This document shows, piece by piece, positions 27,295 through 36,199 of a DNA stretch of 64,000 nucleotides. Location of the stretch: NCBI GenBank assembly GCA_003242735.1, contig QGVH01000009.1:62001-126000 (forward strand), read 5' to 3'. The notes below the pieces were generated by a model that did not search any database, was not told the origin of the DNA, and saw only the letters and a program-made list of their open reading frames with translations. Each line of letters begins with the position of its first letter. Within the stretch, counting starts at the first letter, position 1. The translations under genes and the position numbers were made by a program. Source of the stretch: a bacterium (GTDB taxonomy: Bacteria > Gemmatimonadota > Gemmatimonadetes > Longimicrobiales > RSA9).

Positions 27295-28335
27295 GTGATC
27301 CTGGCTGGAGGGATCGGCTCCCGGTTCTGGCCGGTCTCCACACCCTCGCGCCCCAAGCAGCTCCTCCCTCTCGCGGGCCCCGATCCCCTGATCGCCGACA
27401 CGGTGGCGCGTATCGCACCGCTCGTGCCGCGCGAGCGGATCCGGATCCTCACGAATGCGAAGCTGGCGCCGGCCATTCTGGAGTCGGTCCCGGGGCTGGA
27501 CCGGGCCCAGCTCATGATCGAGCCGGAGGCGAAAGGGACGGCGCCCGCGCTGGCCTGGGCCGCCCATACCATCGCCCGGGAGGATCCCGACGCCGTCATG
27601 GTCTCGCTCCACTCCGACCACGTGATCCGGCCGGCGGAGGAGTTCCGGGCCCTGGTCGCCGGCACCGCCCGGCTGGCGGCCGAGTACGGACGCCTCTTCA
27701 CCATCGGCGTTCGGCCCACCCGCCCGGAAACCGGCTTCGGTTACATCCAGGTCGGTGAACGGATCGCGCGGGCGCCGGAGGCGTTCGACGTCGCGGACTT
27801 CGTGGAGAAACCGGACCGCGACACGGCGCGCGAGTACCTGGCCCGCGAGTCCTACCTTTGGAACACGGGCATCTTCGTCTGGCAGGCACGAACCCTGCTG
27901 TCGGAGCTGGAGCAGCACACTCCCGAGCTGGCCGCACTGCTCCCCCTGCTCGACGCCGGCCGGACGGAGGCGTTCTTCGAACGTGTCCCTGTGCTCAGCA
28001 TCGACGAGGGCCTGCTCGAGGTGAGCCCGAACGTCGCCGTTGTCGAGGCGAGCTTCGATTGGGACGACATTGGCTCGTGGGATGCAGTCGGCAGGAGGCG
28101 GGAGGCGGACGAGAGCGGCAACGTGTGCGTCGGCGACGTCTACGCCGTCGATGCGGAGGACTGCATTGCGTGGGCGGACGCGGGGTCGGTCGTGCTGTTC
28201 GGGACCCGGGACCTGGTCGTGGTGCGCACGGCCGGTCTGACCTTCGTCGCGCCGCGGGAGCGGACGGCGGAGTTGAAAGAGCTCCTGCAACGGCTTCCGG
28301 ACCGGCTCCGCAGGCTTGAGCCGTCCAATGGCTGA
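27295..28335 (+). CDS. manC: Mannose-1-phosphate guanylyltransferase
   Basis: About 346 residues. The NTP-transferase signature VILAGGIGSRFWPVSTPSRP with following KQ is followed by EPEAKGTAPALAWAA, HSDHVIRP, TGFGYIQVGE, FVEKPD and YLWNTGIFVWQ, all diagnostic of GDP-mannose pyrophosphorylases. FDWDDIGSWDAVG closes the catalytic part. It lacks the C-terminal isomerase domain. The start is uncertain: no ATG is well placed; GTG at 27295 directly precedes the signature and is taken here, while an ATG at 27202 would overlap the regulator gene by 77 bases. It makes GDP-mannose from GTP and mannose-1-phosphate. Confidence 0.9.
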   Translation: MILAGGIGSRFWPVSTPSRPKQLLPLAGPDPLIADTVARIAPLVPRERIRILTNAKLAPAILESVPGLDRAQLMIEPEAKGTAPALAWAAHTIAREDPDAVMVSLHSDHVIRPAEEFRALVAGTARLAAEYGRLFTIGVRPTRPETGFGYIQVGERIARAPEAFDVADFVEKPDRDTAREYLARESYLWNTGIFVWQARTLLSELEQHTPELAALLPLLDAGRTEAFFERVPVLSIDEGLLEVSPNVAVVEASFDWDDIGSWDAVGRRREADESGNVCVGDVYAVDAEDCIAWADAGSVVLFGTRDLVVVRTAGLTFVAPRERTAELKELLQRLPDRLRRLEPSNG

Positions 28336-29554
28336 GTTCGCGCTGATCCTCTTCGACGACGCTGAGGCCAGGACCTGGATGCCGTTCGTGCTCACGCGCC
28401 CGGCCGGCGAGCTCCGGTTCGGCGCGTTCACCCTCCGGGAGCGAGCCGAGCGTGTCCTGGGAGCGCCCTGCGCCGGGCACCTGTGTGGTGGGTGGCTGGA
28501 GGCGTACGACGAGCCGTGGGCGCCGCCCGTCCTCGACGCGGGTGCCCTGCCCCGGGACCGGGACCTGGTGCTGCTGTGCTCCCGTGCCGTGCTGGCCTGG
28601 GGTCCGCAGCCGGAGATCCCGCGGTCGAGGCCGGCGACGCTCCTGGTCCAGGAGACGGTGTGCGGCTGGTACGTGCCTGCGGGTGGCGAATTGCCCCCGA
28701 CGGACGCGCTCCTCGACCCGGGTGCCGCGGGAGTGGTCGGCGAGGCACTCCACTTCCGAGGGCTGCTGCTCGCCAAGCCCTGGGACATGATCGCCCGCAA
28801 CCCGGAGCAGCTCACCCTGGATATCGAGACGCTGTTCAAGGGCACGGCCCCGCCGGCGTTGCCCGCGGGCGTGCATGTGCTGGGCGAGGGGACGCTGGTC
28901 GTGGAGCCGGGAGCGAGCGTGGAGCCCGGCGCGGTGCTGGATCTCCGCACGGGTCCGATCTGGCTGGAGACGGGCAGCACCGTGCGTGCCTTCACGCGGC
29001 TGACCGGGCCGGCCCACATCGGGCGAGGCACGACGCTGCTGGGAGACTCGGTGAGCGCGGTCTCGATCGGCCCGATGTGCCGGATCCACGGTGAGGTGGA
29101 GGAGTGCATCATCCTGGGGTACACCAACAAGGCGCACGACGGCTTCCTCGGCCACTCGTACGTCGGCGCTTGGGTGAACCTGGGCGCGCTGACGACGAAC
29201 AGCGACCTGAAGAACAACTACGGTCCCGTGCGGGTGTGGACGCCGTCGGGGGAGGTGGAAGCCGGGGCGATCAAGCTGGGTTGCCTGCTGGGGGACCACG
29301 TCAAGACCGGGATCGGCACGCTCCTGAATACGGGAACGGTGGTGGGGGCCGGCTCGTCCATCGTCGGCCCCGGCATGCCGCCGAAGTACGTGCCGCCGTT
29401 CACGTGGGGAACGGCCACGGAGTCGGCGGAGTACGACCTGGACAAGTTCCTCTCGGTGGCGGAGACCGTGATGCGGCGGCGCGACGTGGTCCTGACGACG
29501 AAGCAGCGCGCCCTGTTGTGCGCGGCCTGGCGCTTGACGCGGGGGCGGCAATGA
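28328..29554 (+). CDS. GlmU-like putative sugar nucleotidyltransferase with left-handed beta-helix
   Basis: 408 residues. The N-terminal third (EFALILFDDAEARTWMPFVL, LTRPAGELRFGAFTLRER) matches the NTP_transf_4-type domain that replaces a normal GlmU pyrophosphorylase in some bacteria. The middle (RNPEQLTLDIETLFKG) is a linker, and the C-terminal part is a hexapeptide left-handed beta-helix with GYTNKAHDGFLGHSYVG and LGALTTNSDLKNNYGPV, near the GlmU acetyltransferase site. The ATG at 28328 overlaps manC by 8 bases. It probably makes or modifies a nucleotide sugar for surface glycans; the exact substrate is unknown. Confidence 0.8.
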   Translation: MAEFALILFDDAEARTWMPFVLTRPAGELRFGAFTLRERAERVLGAPCAGHLCGGWLEAYDEPWAPPVLDAGALPRDRDLVLLCSRAVLAWGPQPEIPRSRPATLLVQETVCGWYVPAGGELPPTDALLDPGAAGVVGEALHFRGLLLAKPWDMIARNPEQLTLDIETLFKGTAPPALPAGVHVLGEGTLVVEPGASVEPGAVLDLRTGPIWLETGSTVRAFTRLTGPAHIGRGTTLLGDSVSAVSIGPMCRIHGEVEECIILGYTNKAHDGFLGHSYVGAWVNLGALTTNSDLKNNYGPVRVWTPSGEVEAGAIKLGCLLGDHVKTGIGTLLNTGTVVGAGSSIVGPGMPPKYVPPFTWGTATESAEYDLDKFLSVAETVMRRRDVVLTTKQRALLCAAWRLTRGRQ

Positions 29555-30402
29555 AGAGCGGTGGGGTGGACGGAGTTCGTGTGGGGGAGCGGCCGCGGCT
29601 CGGGCTGGTCCTGAGTGGCGGCGCCGCGCGCGGCATCGCGCACATCGGCGTTCTCGCGGTGCTGGAGGAGGCCGGGATCCGGCCGGACCTGATCGTGGGC
29701 ACGAGCGCCGGCGCGCTGGTGGGTTCGCTGGCCGCCGCCGGCATCAGCGCGACGCGGATCGCGGCCTGGGCGCAGACGATCCGGTGGTCGGCCCTGGCGC
29801 GGCCGGTGATGAGCCGCGCGGGGCTCATGAGCAACGACCGGCTGGGCCGCTTCCTCGAGCGGGTGCTGCCGTGCCGGACGTTCGAGGCGCTGCCGGTCCC
29901 GTTCGCGTGCATCGCCACCGACCTCGAGACGTTCGAGCCGGTGATCCTGTGGTCGGGCGACGTGGCGTCGGCGGTGCGGGCGAGCTGCGCGCTCCCCGGC
30001 ATCATCGTCCCCGTCGAGCGCGACGGGCGGCTGTTGATCGACGGGGGCGTGGCCGAGGCCGCGCCGGCCGCGGTCGCGCGACTGCTCGGCGCCGACGTCG
30101 TCGTCGCCGTCAACGTGAACGCTTCGTACCGGCGCGGCGCTCGTCCGACCCACATGTTCGCTATCCTCGCGCAGACCTACTTCACGCTCGGACGCGCCGC
30201 CGAACGACTGGCCGCCGAGCGGGCGGACGTGCTGGTCACCCCCGACGTGGGCGACATTGGAGTGGATGAGCTGCACCGCGGGTCCGATCTGCTCCGCGCG
30301 GGCGAGGAGGCGGCCAGGGCCGCCCTGCCGAGGATCCGCTCGCTGGTCGAGCAGACCGTGGAGCCGCCGGCCGAGCCGGGCCTGGTACGGGAAGCAGCGT
30401 GA
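29551..30402 (+). CDS. Patatin-like phospholipase / NTE-type serine hydrolase
   Basis: 283 residues. The catalytic dyad is clear: oxyanion motif LSGGAARGIAHIGVL, nucleophile Ser52 in VGTSAGALVGSL and Asp164 in LLIDGGVAEAAP. Such RssA/YchK-type proteins are predicted cytoplasmic lipases or esterases acting on phospholipids. The ATG at 29551 overlaps the stop of the GlmU-like gene (ATGA), and the next gene overlaps its stop (GTGA), so three genes are translationally coupled. No signal peptide or transmembrane segment is seen. Confidence 0.88.
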   Translation: MKSGGVDGVRVGERPRLGLVLSGGAARGIAHIGVLAVLEEAGIRPDLIVGTSAGALVGSLAAAGISATRIAAWAQTIRWSALARPVMSRAGLMSNDRLGRFLERVLPCRTFEALPVPFACIATDLETFEPVILWSGDVASAVRASCALPGIIVPVERDGRLLIDGGVAEAAPAAVARLLGADVVVAVNVNASYRRGARPTHMFAILAQTYFTLGRAAERLAAERADVLVTPDVGDIGVDELHRGSDLLRAGEEAARAALPRIRSLVEQTVEPPAEPGLVREAA

Positions 30403-31220
30403 AGGTCACGATCCTCGGCAGCGGCAGCGCGGGCAACGCCACCCTCATCGAGGCGGGTGGGACTCGTCTGCTGGTGGATGCGGGGTTCAGCGGCCGCGAC
30501 CTCGAGCGTCGGCTGCTGGCCGTGGACGTGGATCCCGCGTCGCTGGACGGGATCGTCATCACCCACGAGCACGGCGACCACACGCGCGGCATGGGCGTCC
30601 TCGCCCGCCGGCACGGGATCCCGCTGTACCTCACGCCTGTGACCCGGCGCGCCTGCCAGTCCCTGCTCACCGGCGATGAGCGCATCGTGCCCTACCGATC
30701 GGGCGAGCCGTTCCGGGTCGGGGCGCTGGAGGTCCGGCCGTTCCTGACGGTGCACGACGCCGTGGACCCCGTGGCCGTCGCGGTCCGGGACGTGGCCACG
30801 GGTCTCAAGCTGGGGATCGCGACGGACATGGGCCGCCCGACGGCGAGCGTGCGCCACGCCCTGTCCGACTGCCACCTCCTCGTCCTCGAGGCCAACCACG
30901 ACGAGGTGATGCTGCGCGACGGCCCGTATCCGTGGTCGGTCAAGCAGCGGATCGCCTCGAGCCGCGGCCATCTGTCCAACCGCGCGGCGGCCGAGCTCGC
31001 CCGCGAGCTGCATCACCGCGCGCTGCGCGGTGTGGTGCTCGCCCACCTCAGCGAGCATTGCAACGACGCCGCCCTTGCGGAGGAGGTCGTGGGTGGGGCG
31101 CTCGAGCGTGCGGGCTTCAGCGGTCTGCTCCGGGTGGCGCCGCAGGACCGCCCGCTCGAGCCGATCGATGTGGGCAGGCTCGTCGGCCGGGGTGGGGCCA
31201 CTCAGCTCGAGCTGCTCTGA
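30399..31220 (+). CDS. MBL-fold metallo-hydrolase (WalJ/YycJ-like)
   Basis: 273 residues. Starts KVTILGSGSAGNATLIEAGG, the hallmark of the YycJ/WalJ group, with metal ligands in VITHEHGDHTRGMGV, a later His in TVHDAVDP, Asp in GIATDMGRPT and His in VLAHLSEHCND. WalJ-type enzymes are two-metal hydrolases or exonucleases linked to cell-wall signalling and replication in Firmicutes; the role here is inferred. GTG start overlaps the patatin stop. The gene ends 71 bases before the convergent rseP. Confidence 0.85.
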   Translation: MKVTILGSGSAGNATLIEAGGTRLLVDAGFSGRDLERRLLAVDVDPASLDGIVITHEHGDHTRGMGVLARRHGIPLYLTPVTRRACQSLLTGDERIVPYRSGEPFRVGALEVRPFLTVHDAVDPVAVAVRDVATGLKLGIATDMGRPTASVRHALSDCHLLVLEANHDEVMLRDGPYPWSVKQRIASSRGHLSNRAAAELARELHHRALRGVVLAHLSEHCNDAALAEEVVGGALERAGFSGLLRVAPQDRPLEPIDVGRLVGRGGATQLELL

Positions 31221-31291
31221 GGCAAGCGTCCGTTCGCCGGCGGCGGGCCCGGCCGGCCGCCGCGGGGCCTCTCGCCTGTTCCTCTGTCTCC

Positions 31292-32689
31292 TTACAGCCC
31301 GAACAGCCGCAGCACGTCGTTGGCGAGCGCCCAGACCATGATCGCCACGACGATGACGAGCCCGACCTGGGTCAAGCGCATGCGCTGCCGGAGGGAGAGC
31401 GCGCGGCCGCGGACCGCCTCGATCGCGAGGAACAGGAGGTGGCCGCCGTCCAGCACCGGGATGGGGAGCAGGTTCAACACGGCGAGGTTGATCGAGAAGA
31501 TGGCCATGAACCGCAGGAACTCCTCGAGCCCTGCGCGGACGACCTGTCCGCTGAACTGCCCGATCAGGATCGGCCCGCCGATGTTACGGGGCGAGGCGTC
31601 GCCGGTGATCAGGTCGCCGAGGAACCCGACGGTGAGCGCGATCCAGCTCCACGTCTCCCGCGCCCCGACGGCAACGGCCCCGAGGGCGCCGGGCCTCTCG
31701 CGCAGGATCGCTGTTTCCACGCCGATCCGGCCAACGGCCGGCCCCGACGCGCCGGCGTCGGCCCCCGCCGCCACCCTCCGGGCCTCGGGCACCACGGTGA
31801 GGCTCACCCGGCGGCCGTCCCGGACGACGACCATGTCGATCGGTTCCCCGGCCCGCGGCGACACCACGGCGATCAGGTCCTGCCAGACCCGGACGGGCCG
31901 GCCGCCCGCCTCGACGATGCTGTCGCCGGCCTGGAGGCCGGCGCGCTCCGCGGGCGAGCCGGGTTCCACCCGTCCCACCACCGGCGCGAGCTCCGGCTCG
32001 AGCGCTCGGACCAGATCCGCGCGCAGCGAGTCGTCCGCGGGGAGGTCTATGGTCACGGTCCGGCCGTCGGCGAAGGAGAGCGTCACCGGCCCGGCCGGCG
32101 CGATCAGCAACGCGCTGCGGACCTCGAGCCAGTCCTCCGTCCTCCGGTCGCCGACCGCCACCACCTCGGCGGAGGGCGGCAGCGCCGCCAGCGCTTCCGC
32201 CCCGGCCGGCAACCGCTCCGCGTTCACGGCGGCGATGCGGGGGGGCGGGACCTTCTGGACGCCCCAGACCGCGGCGCTGAAGGTGAAAACGAGGAACGCG
32301 AAGAGCGTGTTCATCAACACGCCCGCGGAGATCACCATGGTCCGGGCGGGCAGCGACTTCGACTCGAAGTCGCGCGGCCCGCGCGCCGGCGTCTCCTGCA
32401 CGAGCCCCACATCGGAGACGGGCACGGCGCCGTCGTCGCGCTCGGCTTTGCCACCCTCGATCGGCTCCATCTCCTCCATGCCCGCCATCTTCACGTAGCC
32501 GCCGAGGGGCAGCCACGAGATGACGTACTCGGTCTCACCCCGCCGGAACCCCCAGAGCTTGGGGCCGAGGCCGATGGAGAAGCGCGGCACCTCGATGTCC
32601 ACCGCCTTGGCCGCCATGAAGTGGCCGAGTTCGTGGACGAAGATCAGGACCCCCAGGACGACGATCGTCGCCAGAATCGTGATCAGCAT
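31292..32689 (-). CDS. rseP: RIP metalloprotease RseP (site-2 protease)
   Basis: 465 residues, inner-membrane zinc protease that cleaves anti-sigma factors and remnant signal peptides. TM1 holds the zinc site FVHELGHFMAAK (His19, Glu20, His23), the C-terminal LDG motif is in NLLPIPVLDGGHLLFL, and four TMs are visible. A single PDZ-like domain lies around residues 200-300 (GRVEPGSPAERAGLQAGDSI), so it has one PDZ rather than two. The ATG at 32689 overlaps the dxr stop by 7 bases. It closes the rpsB-to-rseP gene string. Confidence 0.93.
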   Translation of the reverse strand: MLITILATIVVLGVLIFVHELGHFMAAKAVDIEVPRFSIGLGPKLWGFRRGETEYVISWLPLGGYVKMAGMEEMEPIEGGKAERDDGAVPVSDVGLVQETPARGPRDFESKSLPARTMVISAGVLMNTLFAFLVFTFSAAVWGVQKVPPPRIAAVNAERLPAGAEALAALPPSAEVVAVGDRRTEDWLEVRSALLIAPAGPVTLSFADGRTVTIDLPADDSLRADLVRALEPELAPVVGRVEPGSPAERAGLQAGDSIVEAGGRPVRVWQDLIAVVSPRAGEPIDMVVVRDGRRVSLTVVPEARRVAAGADAGASGPAVGRIGVETAILRERPGALGAVAVGARETWSWIALTVGFLGDLITGDASPRNIGGPILIGQFSGQVVRAGLEEFLRFMAIFSINLAVLNLLPIPVLDGGHLLFLAIEAVRGRALSLRQRMRLTQVGLVIVVAIMVWALANDVLRLFGL

Positions 32690-33837
32690 CGGCCTGCCAC
32701 CACCTCCCGGGCCAGGGCCCGCGCACGGCCGTCCGCCTCGAGCACGGCGTCCAGACAATCCACCGGCGCGGGGTCGTGTGCCGCGAGCACGCGCTCGATC
32801 ACTTCCGGGATCCGGTTGAACGCCAGCTCCTCGGCCAGGAAGCTCTCCACCGCCACCTCGTTCGCCGCGTTGAACACTGCGGGAGCGGTGCCTCCCGCCC
32901 GCCCCGCTTCCACGCCGAGCCGGAACGCCGGGAAACGCTTCTCGTCGAGGGGCTCGAACGTCAACGGGCTCGCGGCGATCGGGTCGAAGCCCGGGGCCCC
33001 CGCGTCCTCGATCCGGTCCGGGTGGGTCAACGCGTACAGGATCGGCAGCTCCATCGTCGGGAAGCCGGCCTGCGCCAGCACCGACCCATCCACGAACTCC
33101 ACCATGCTGTGGATGATCGACTGCGGGTGCACGACGACTTCCAGCCGGTCGTACGGGATGCCGAAGAGGAAGTGGGCCTCGATCACCTCGAGCGCCTTGT
33201 TCGCGAGCGTCGCCGAATCCACGGTGACCTTGGCGCCCATCTCCCAGGTCGGGTGGCGCAGCGCCTGCTCGGGTGTCACGGTGGCCAGCGCCTCGATCTC
33301 CCAGTCCTTGAACGGGCCGCCCGACGCGGTGAGGACGAGCCGGCGCACCTCCCGGTCGCAGGCGCCACGAAGACACTGCAGGATGGCGCTGTGCTCGCTG
33401 TCCACCGGGACCAGGGTGCCCCCGCCCTCTCGCACCGCCTCGAGCACCAGCGGCCCGCCCGCGACGAGCGACTCCTTGTTCGCGAGGGCGAGCCGCTTGC
33501 CGGCGCGTAGCGCCGCGAGCGTCGCCTCCAGGCCCGCCGCCCCCACGATCGCGTTGATCACCACATCCACGTGCGGATGGGTGACGATGTCGATGAGCGC
33601 CTCACGGCCGACGGCCCACCGCGTCCCCGCGCCCCGCACCGCCTCCCCCGGGAGCGGGCCGTTGACCAGGACGGCCATCTCGGGGCCGTACCGCATGACC
33701 TGCGCCGCGAGTTCCGTCCCACGGCGGTTCGCCGCCAAGGCCACCAGCCGGAACCGGTCGGGATGCCGCTCGAGCACGGCGAGCGCGCTCCGCCCGATCG
33801 AGCCCGTCGATCCCAACAGCGCCACGCCTAGTGCCAT
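32683..33837 (-). CDS. dxr: 1-deoxy-D-xylulose 5-phosphate reductoisomerase
   Basis: 384 residues. Dxr makes MEP, the first committed step of the non-mevalonate isoprenoid pathway. NADPH-binding GSTGSIGRSALAVLERH is at the N-terminus; LANKESLVAGGPLV, VDSEHSAILQCL, LTASGGPFKDWE, PTWEMGAKVTVDSATL and NKALEVIEAH cover the catalytic and metal sites. It overlaps cdsA by 10 bases and rseP by 7, in an isoprenoid/lipid block with uppS and cdsA. Confidence 0.97.
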   Translation of the reverse strand: MALGVALLGSTGSIGRSALAVLERHPDRFRLVALAANRRGTELAAQVMRYGPEMAVLVNGPLPGEAVRGAGTRWAVGREALIDIVTHPHVDVVINAIVGAAGLEATLAALRAGKRLALANKESLVAGGPLVLEAVREGGGTLVPVDSEHSAILQCLRGACDREVRRLVLTASGGPFKDWEIEALATVTPEQALRHPTWEMGAKVTVDSATLANKALEVIEAHFLFGIPYDRLEVVVHPQSIIHSMVEFVDGSVLAQAGFPTMELPILYALTHPDRIEDAGAPGFDPIAASPLTFEPLDEKRFPAFRLGVEAGRAGGTAPAVFNAANEVAVESFLAEELAFNRIPEVIERVLAAHDPAPVDCLDAVLEADGRARALAREVVAGRC

Positions 33838-34736
33838 GGCGGACCTCCGGCGGGCAGCGTCAGCGTGAGGTACCAGTACGCGGCCGGGATCGTGAAGAAC
33901 AGCGCGTCGAACCGATCGAGAATCCCGCCGTGGCCCGGGAAGATGCTCCCCGAGTCCTTGACCCCCGCCTCCCGCTTGAACAGCGATTCGGCGAGGTCAC
34001 CCAGCTGTGCGAACAGCGAGATCACCACCGCACCACCGATTCCGGCGAGCAGGCCGATGGGCAGGTCCAGCCACCGTCGGAAGACCAGCCCGGCGTACAC
34101 CGTCCCGAGCAGGACGGTTCCGGCGAGCCCGGCCAGCGCGCCCTGCACCGTCTTGCCGGGGCTCACGGCCGGCGCGAGCTTGTGGCGCCCCCAGCGCCGC
34201 CCGCCGAAGAACGCGAACGAATCGTTGATCCAGGTGAGCAGGACCGGATAGGCGACGAGGGCGCGGCCGGCCCACGCCTCCCTGGCCGGGTCCGGCACCG
34301 GCCAGGCCGCCGGGTCGATCGGCAGGTGCCGGAGATAGAGCGCGTACCCGAGCGTGCCTCCCGTGAACAGCGCCCCGGCCACCGTCACGGAGACCGCCAG
34401 CAGCGGGCGCCCCTCCACACCGTGGGTGAAGATCGCCGCGATCGCCCCCGCGAGCAGCAACACCAGCGCCGTCGGCCACAGCAGCGGCGTCGCCAGCGCC
34501 GGGGCCGGCCGGCTCGTGGCGATGAGCACCAGTAGCCCGGCGGCCAGGACCCCGGGCAACACGAACGGCCGCACGCCGCGCAGCCCCGCGAGCCGGTACA
34601 GCTCGAACGCTCCGCCCGCGGCCACGGCGGCCAGCGCCACGCCCAACACCCAACCACCCCAGTAGACCGCGGCGGCGGCGACGGGAACGCCGAGCAGGAC
34701 GACGGCAACCCTCTGGGCGAGCTCGCTGCGTGCCAT
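33828..34736 (-). CDS. cdsA: Phosphatidate cytidylyltransferase
   Basis: 302 residues, seven or eight predicted TM segments. CdsA makes CDP-diacylglycerol from phosphatidate and CTP, the precursor of phospholipids. The C-terminal signature is complete: VSPGKTVQGALAGLAG, then GDLAESLFKREAGVKDSGSI and HGGILDRFDALFFTIP. The ATG at 34736 is 3 bases after the uppS stop. Order uppS-cdsA-dxr-rseP is widespread in bacteria. Confidence 0.95.
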   Translation of the reverse strand: MARSELAQRVAVVLLGVPVAAAAVYWGGWVLGVALAAVAAGGAFELYRLAGLRGVRPFVLPGVLAAGLLVLIATSRPAPALATPLLWPTALVLLLAGAIAAIFTHGVEGRPLLAVSVTVAGALFTGGTLGYALYLRHLPIDPAAWPVPDPAREAWAGRALVAYPVLLTWINDSFAFFGGRRWGRHKLAPAVSPGKTVQGALAGLAGTVLLGTVYAGLVFRRWLDLPIGLLAGIGGAVVISLFAQLGDLAESLFKREAGVKDSGSIFPGHGGILDRFDALFFTIPAAYWYLTLTLPAGGPPWH

Positions 34737-34739
34737 GGA

Positions 34740-35492
34740 TCAGCTCGCCGTGACCCTGCCGAAGCGCCGCTCCCGCTTCTGGTATTCGTGGATCGAGGCA
34801 AAGAGGTGCTCGCGCCGGAAGTCCGGCCAGAGGACTGGAGTGAGGTACAACTCGGTGTAGGCGAGCTGCCAGAGCATGAAGTTGCTGATCCGCTGCTCGC
34901 CCGATGTCCGGATCAGCAGGTCGGGATCCGGCAACCCCGCCGTGTAGAGATGCGCCGCGAGCGCCGCCTCGTCGATGTCCTCCGGCGCCAGCTCACCACG
35001 CCGGACACGCTCCGCCAGCAGCCGCGCCGCACGCACCAGCTCCGCACGGCCGCTGTAGCTGATCATCAGGTTCAGCCGCAGCACCCGGCCGCCCCGCGTG
35101 GCCTCTTCGATCTGCCGGACCGCCCGCCGCGGGCCGGGCGCCAGCCGGTCCAGGTCGCCGTAGACGGCGACCTCGACGCCCCGCCGCTTCAGCTCCTCCT
35201 GCTCCTTCGCCACATAGCGCTGGAGCAAAGACATCAGCGCCGCGATCTCGCGCTGCGGGCGGTTCCAGTTCTCCTGCGAGAACGCGTATAGCGTCAGGAT
35301 CTCGAGGCCGACCTCCACCGCCCCTTCCACCGCCTCCCGCACGGCCTTCATCCCCGCCGCGTGGCCTCGCGTCCGCGCCAGCCCGCGCTGCCGCGCCCAG
35401 CGGCCGTTCCCGTCCATGATGATCGCCACGTGCCGCGGGATCCGGCCGCACAGCTTGATGTCCTGGAGGAGATCCGATGGCATGGATTCCAC
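34740..35492 (-). CDS. uppS: Isoprenyl transferase (undecaprenyl diphosphate synthase)
   Basis: 250 residues from the GTG at 35492, or 247 from the ATG at 35483 (Met-Pro-Ser); neither has a strong Shine-Dalgarno. UppS condenses IPP onto FPP to give the C55 carrier lipid for wall synthesis. HVAIIMDGNGRWARQRGLA contains the catalytic Asp, and LTLYAFSQENWNRPQ, LLIRTSGEQRISNFMLWQ and YTELYLTPVLWPDF are all present. The gene follows frr by 85 bases. Confidence 0.96.
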   Translation of the reverse strand: MESMPSDLLQDIKLCGRIPRHVAIIMDGNGRWARQRGLARTRGHAAGMKAVREAVEGAVEVGLEILTLYAFSQENWNRPQREIAALMSLLQRYVAKEQEELKRRGVEVAVYGDLDRLAPGPRRAVRQIEEATRGGRVLRLNLMISYSGRAELVRAARLLAERVRRGELAPEDIDEAALAAHLYTAGLPDPDLLIRTSGEQRISNFMLWQLAYTELYLTPVLWPDFRREHLFASIHEYQKRERRFGRVTAS

Positions 35493-35577
35493 GACGTCTC
35501 ACCCGGCCCCCGGTCGAGCACGGCGGCCGCCACACCGGTCGCCACCCGCGCGAGCCCCGCCGGGCCAGGGACCCGCG

Positions 35578-36129
35578 CTAGATCTCCATGATCTCCTGCT
35601 CCTTGGCCCGGAGCAGTTCGTCGATCTTCTCGATGTACTGGTCCGTCAGCTTCTGGACCTCGTCGAGCTGGCGGCGCGCATCGTCCTCGCTCAACTCGTG
35701 CGCCTGCTGGCGCTTCTTGATCTCCTTGTTCGCCTCCTGGCGCACCTGCCGCACCGCCACCCGCCCCTCCTCGGCCAGCTTGTGGGCCAACCGGACCATC
35801 TCCCGGCGCCGCTCTTCCGTCAGAGGCGGGATCGGGATCCGGATCACGTTCCCGTCGTTCACGGGGTTCAATCCGAGCTCCGCGTTCCGGATCGCCTTCT
35901 CAATGGCGCCGATCAGACCCTTATCCCACGGCTGGACCACCAGCAGCCTCGGCTCGGGAGCACTCACCGTGCCGAGCTGGTTGATCGGCATCTTGCTGCC
36001 GTACGCCTCCACACGGATCGTCTCCAGGAGAGCGGGCGTCGCCTTCCCCGTCCGCACCGCCGCGAACTCCCGCCGCACCGCCTCCACGGCCCGCTCCATC
36101 TGTGCGCGCGCTTCCTGAATCGACGGCAT
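35578..36129 (-). CDS. frr: Ribosome recycling factor
   Basis: 183 residues. Frr with EF-G splits the post-termination ribosome. ARAQMERAVEAVRREFAAVR opens the three-helix domain, then RTGKATPALLETIRVEAYGS and QPWDKGLIGAIEKAIRNAEL, with IPIPPLTEERRREMVRLAHK near the end. AAGGGAGGGG lies just ahead of the ATG at 36129, one of the strongest ribosome sites in the window. Placed between pyrH (70 bases upstream) and uppS. Confidence 0.97.
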   Translation of the reverse strand: MPSIQEARAQMERAVEAVRREFAAVRTGKATPALLETIRVEAYGSKMPINQLGTVSAPEPRLLVVQPWDKGLIGAIEKAIRNAELGLNPVNDGNVIRIPIPPLTEERRREMVRLAHKLAEEGRVAVRQVRQEANKEIKKRQQAHELSEDDARRQLDEVQKLTDQYIEKIDELLRAKEQEIMEI

Positions 36130-36199
36130 CGCCCCTCCCTTCAGTGCATCGGCGCCGGCAACCGCCCTCCCTAGACCTGGAATAATACGGTTGCGGCCC

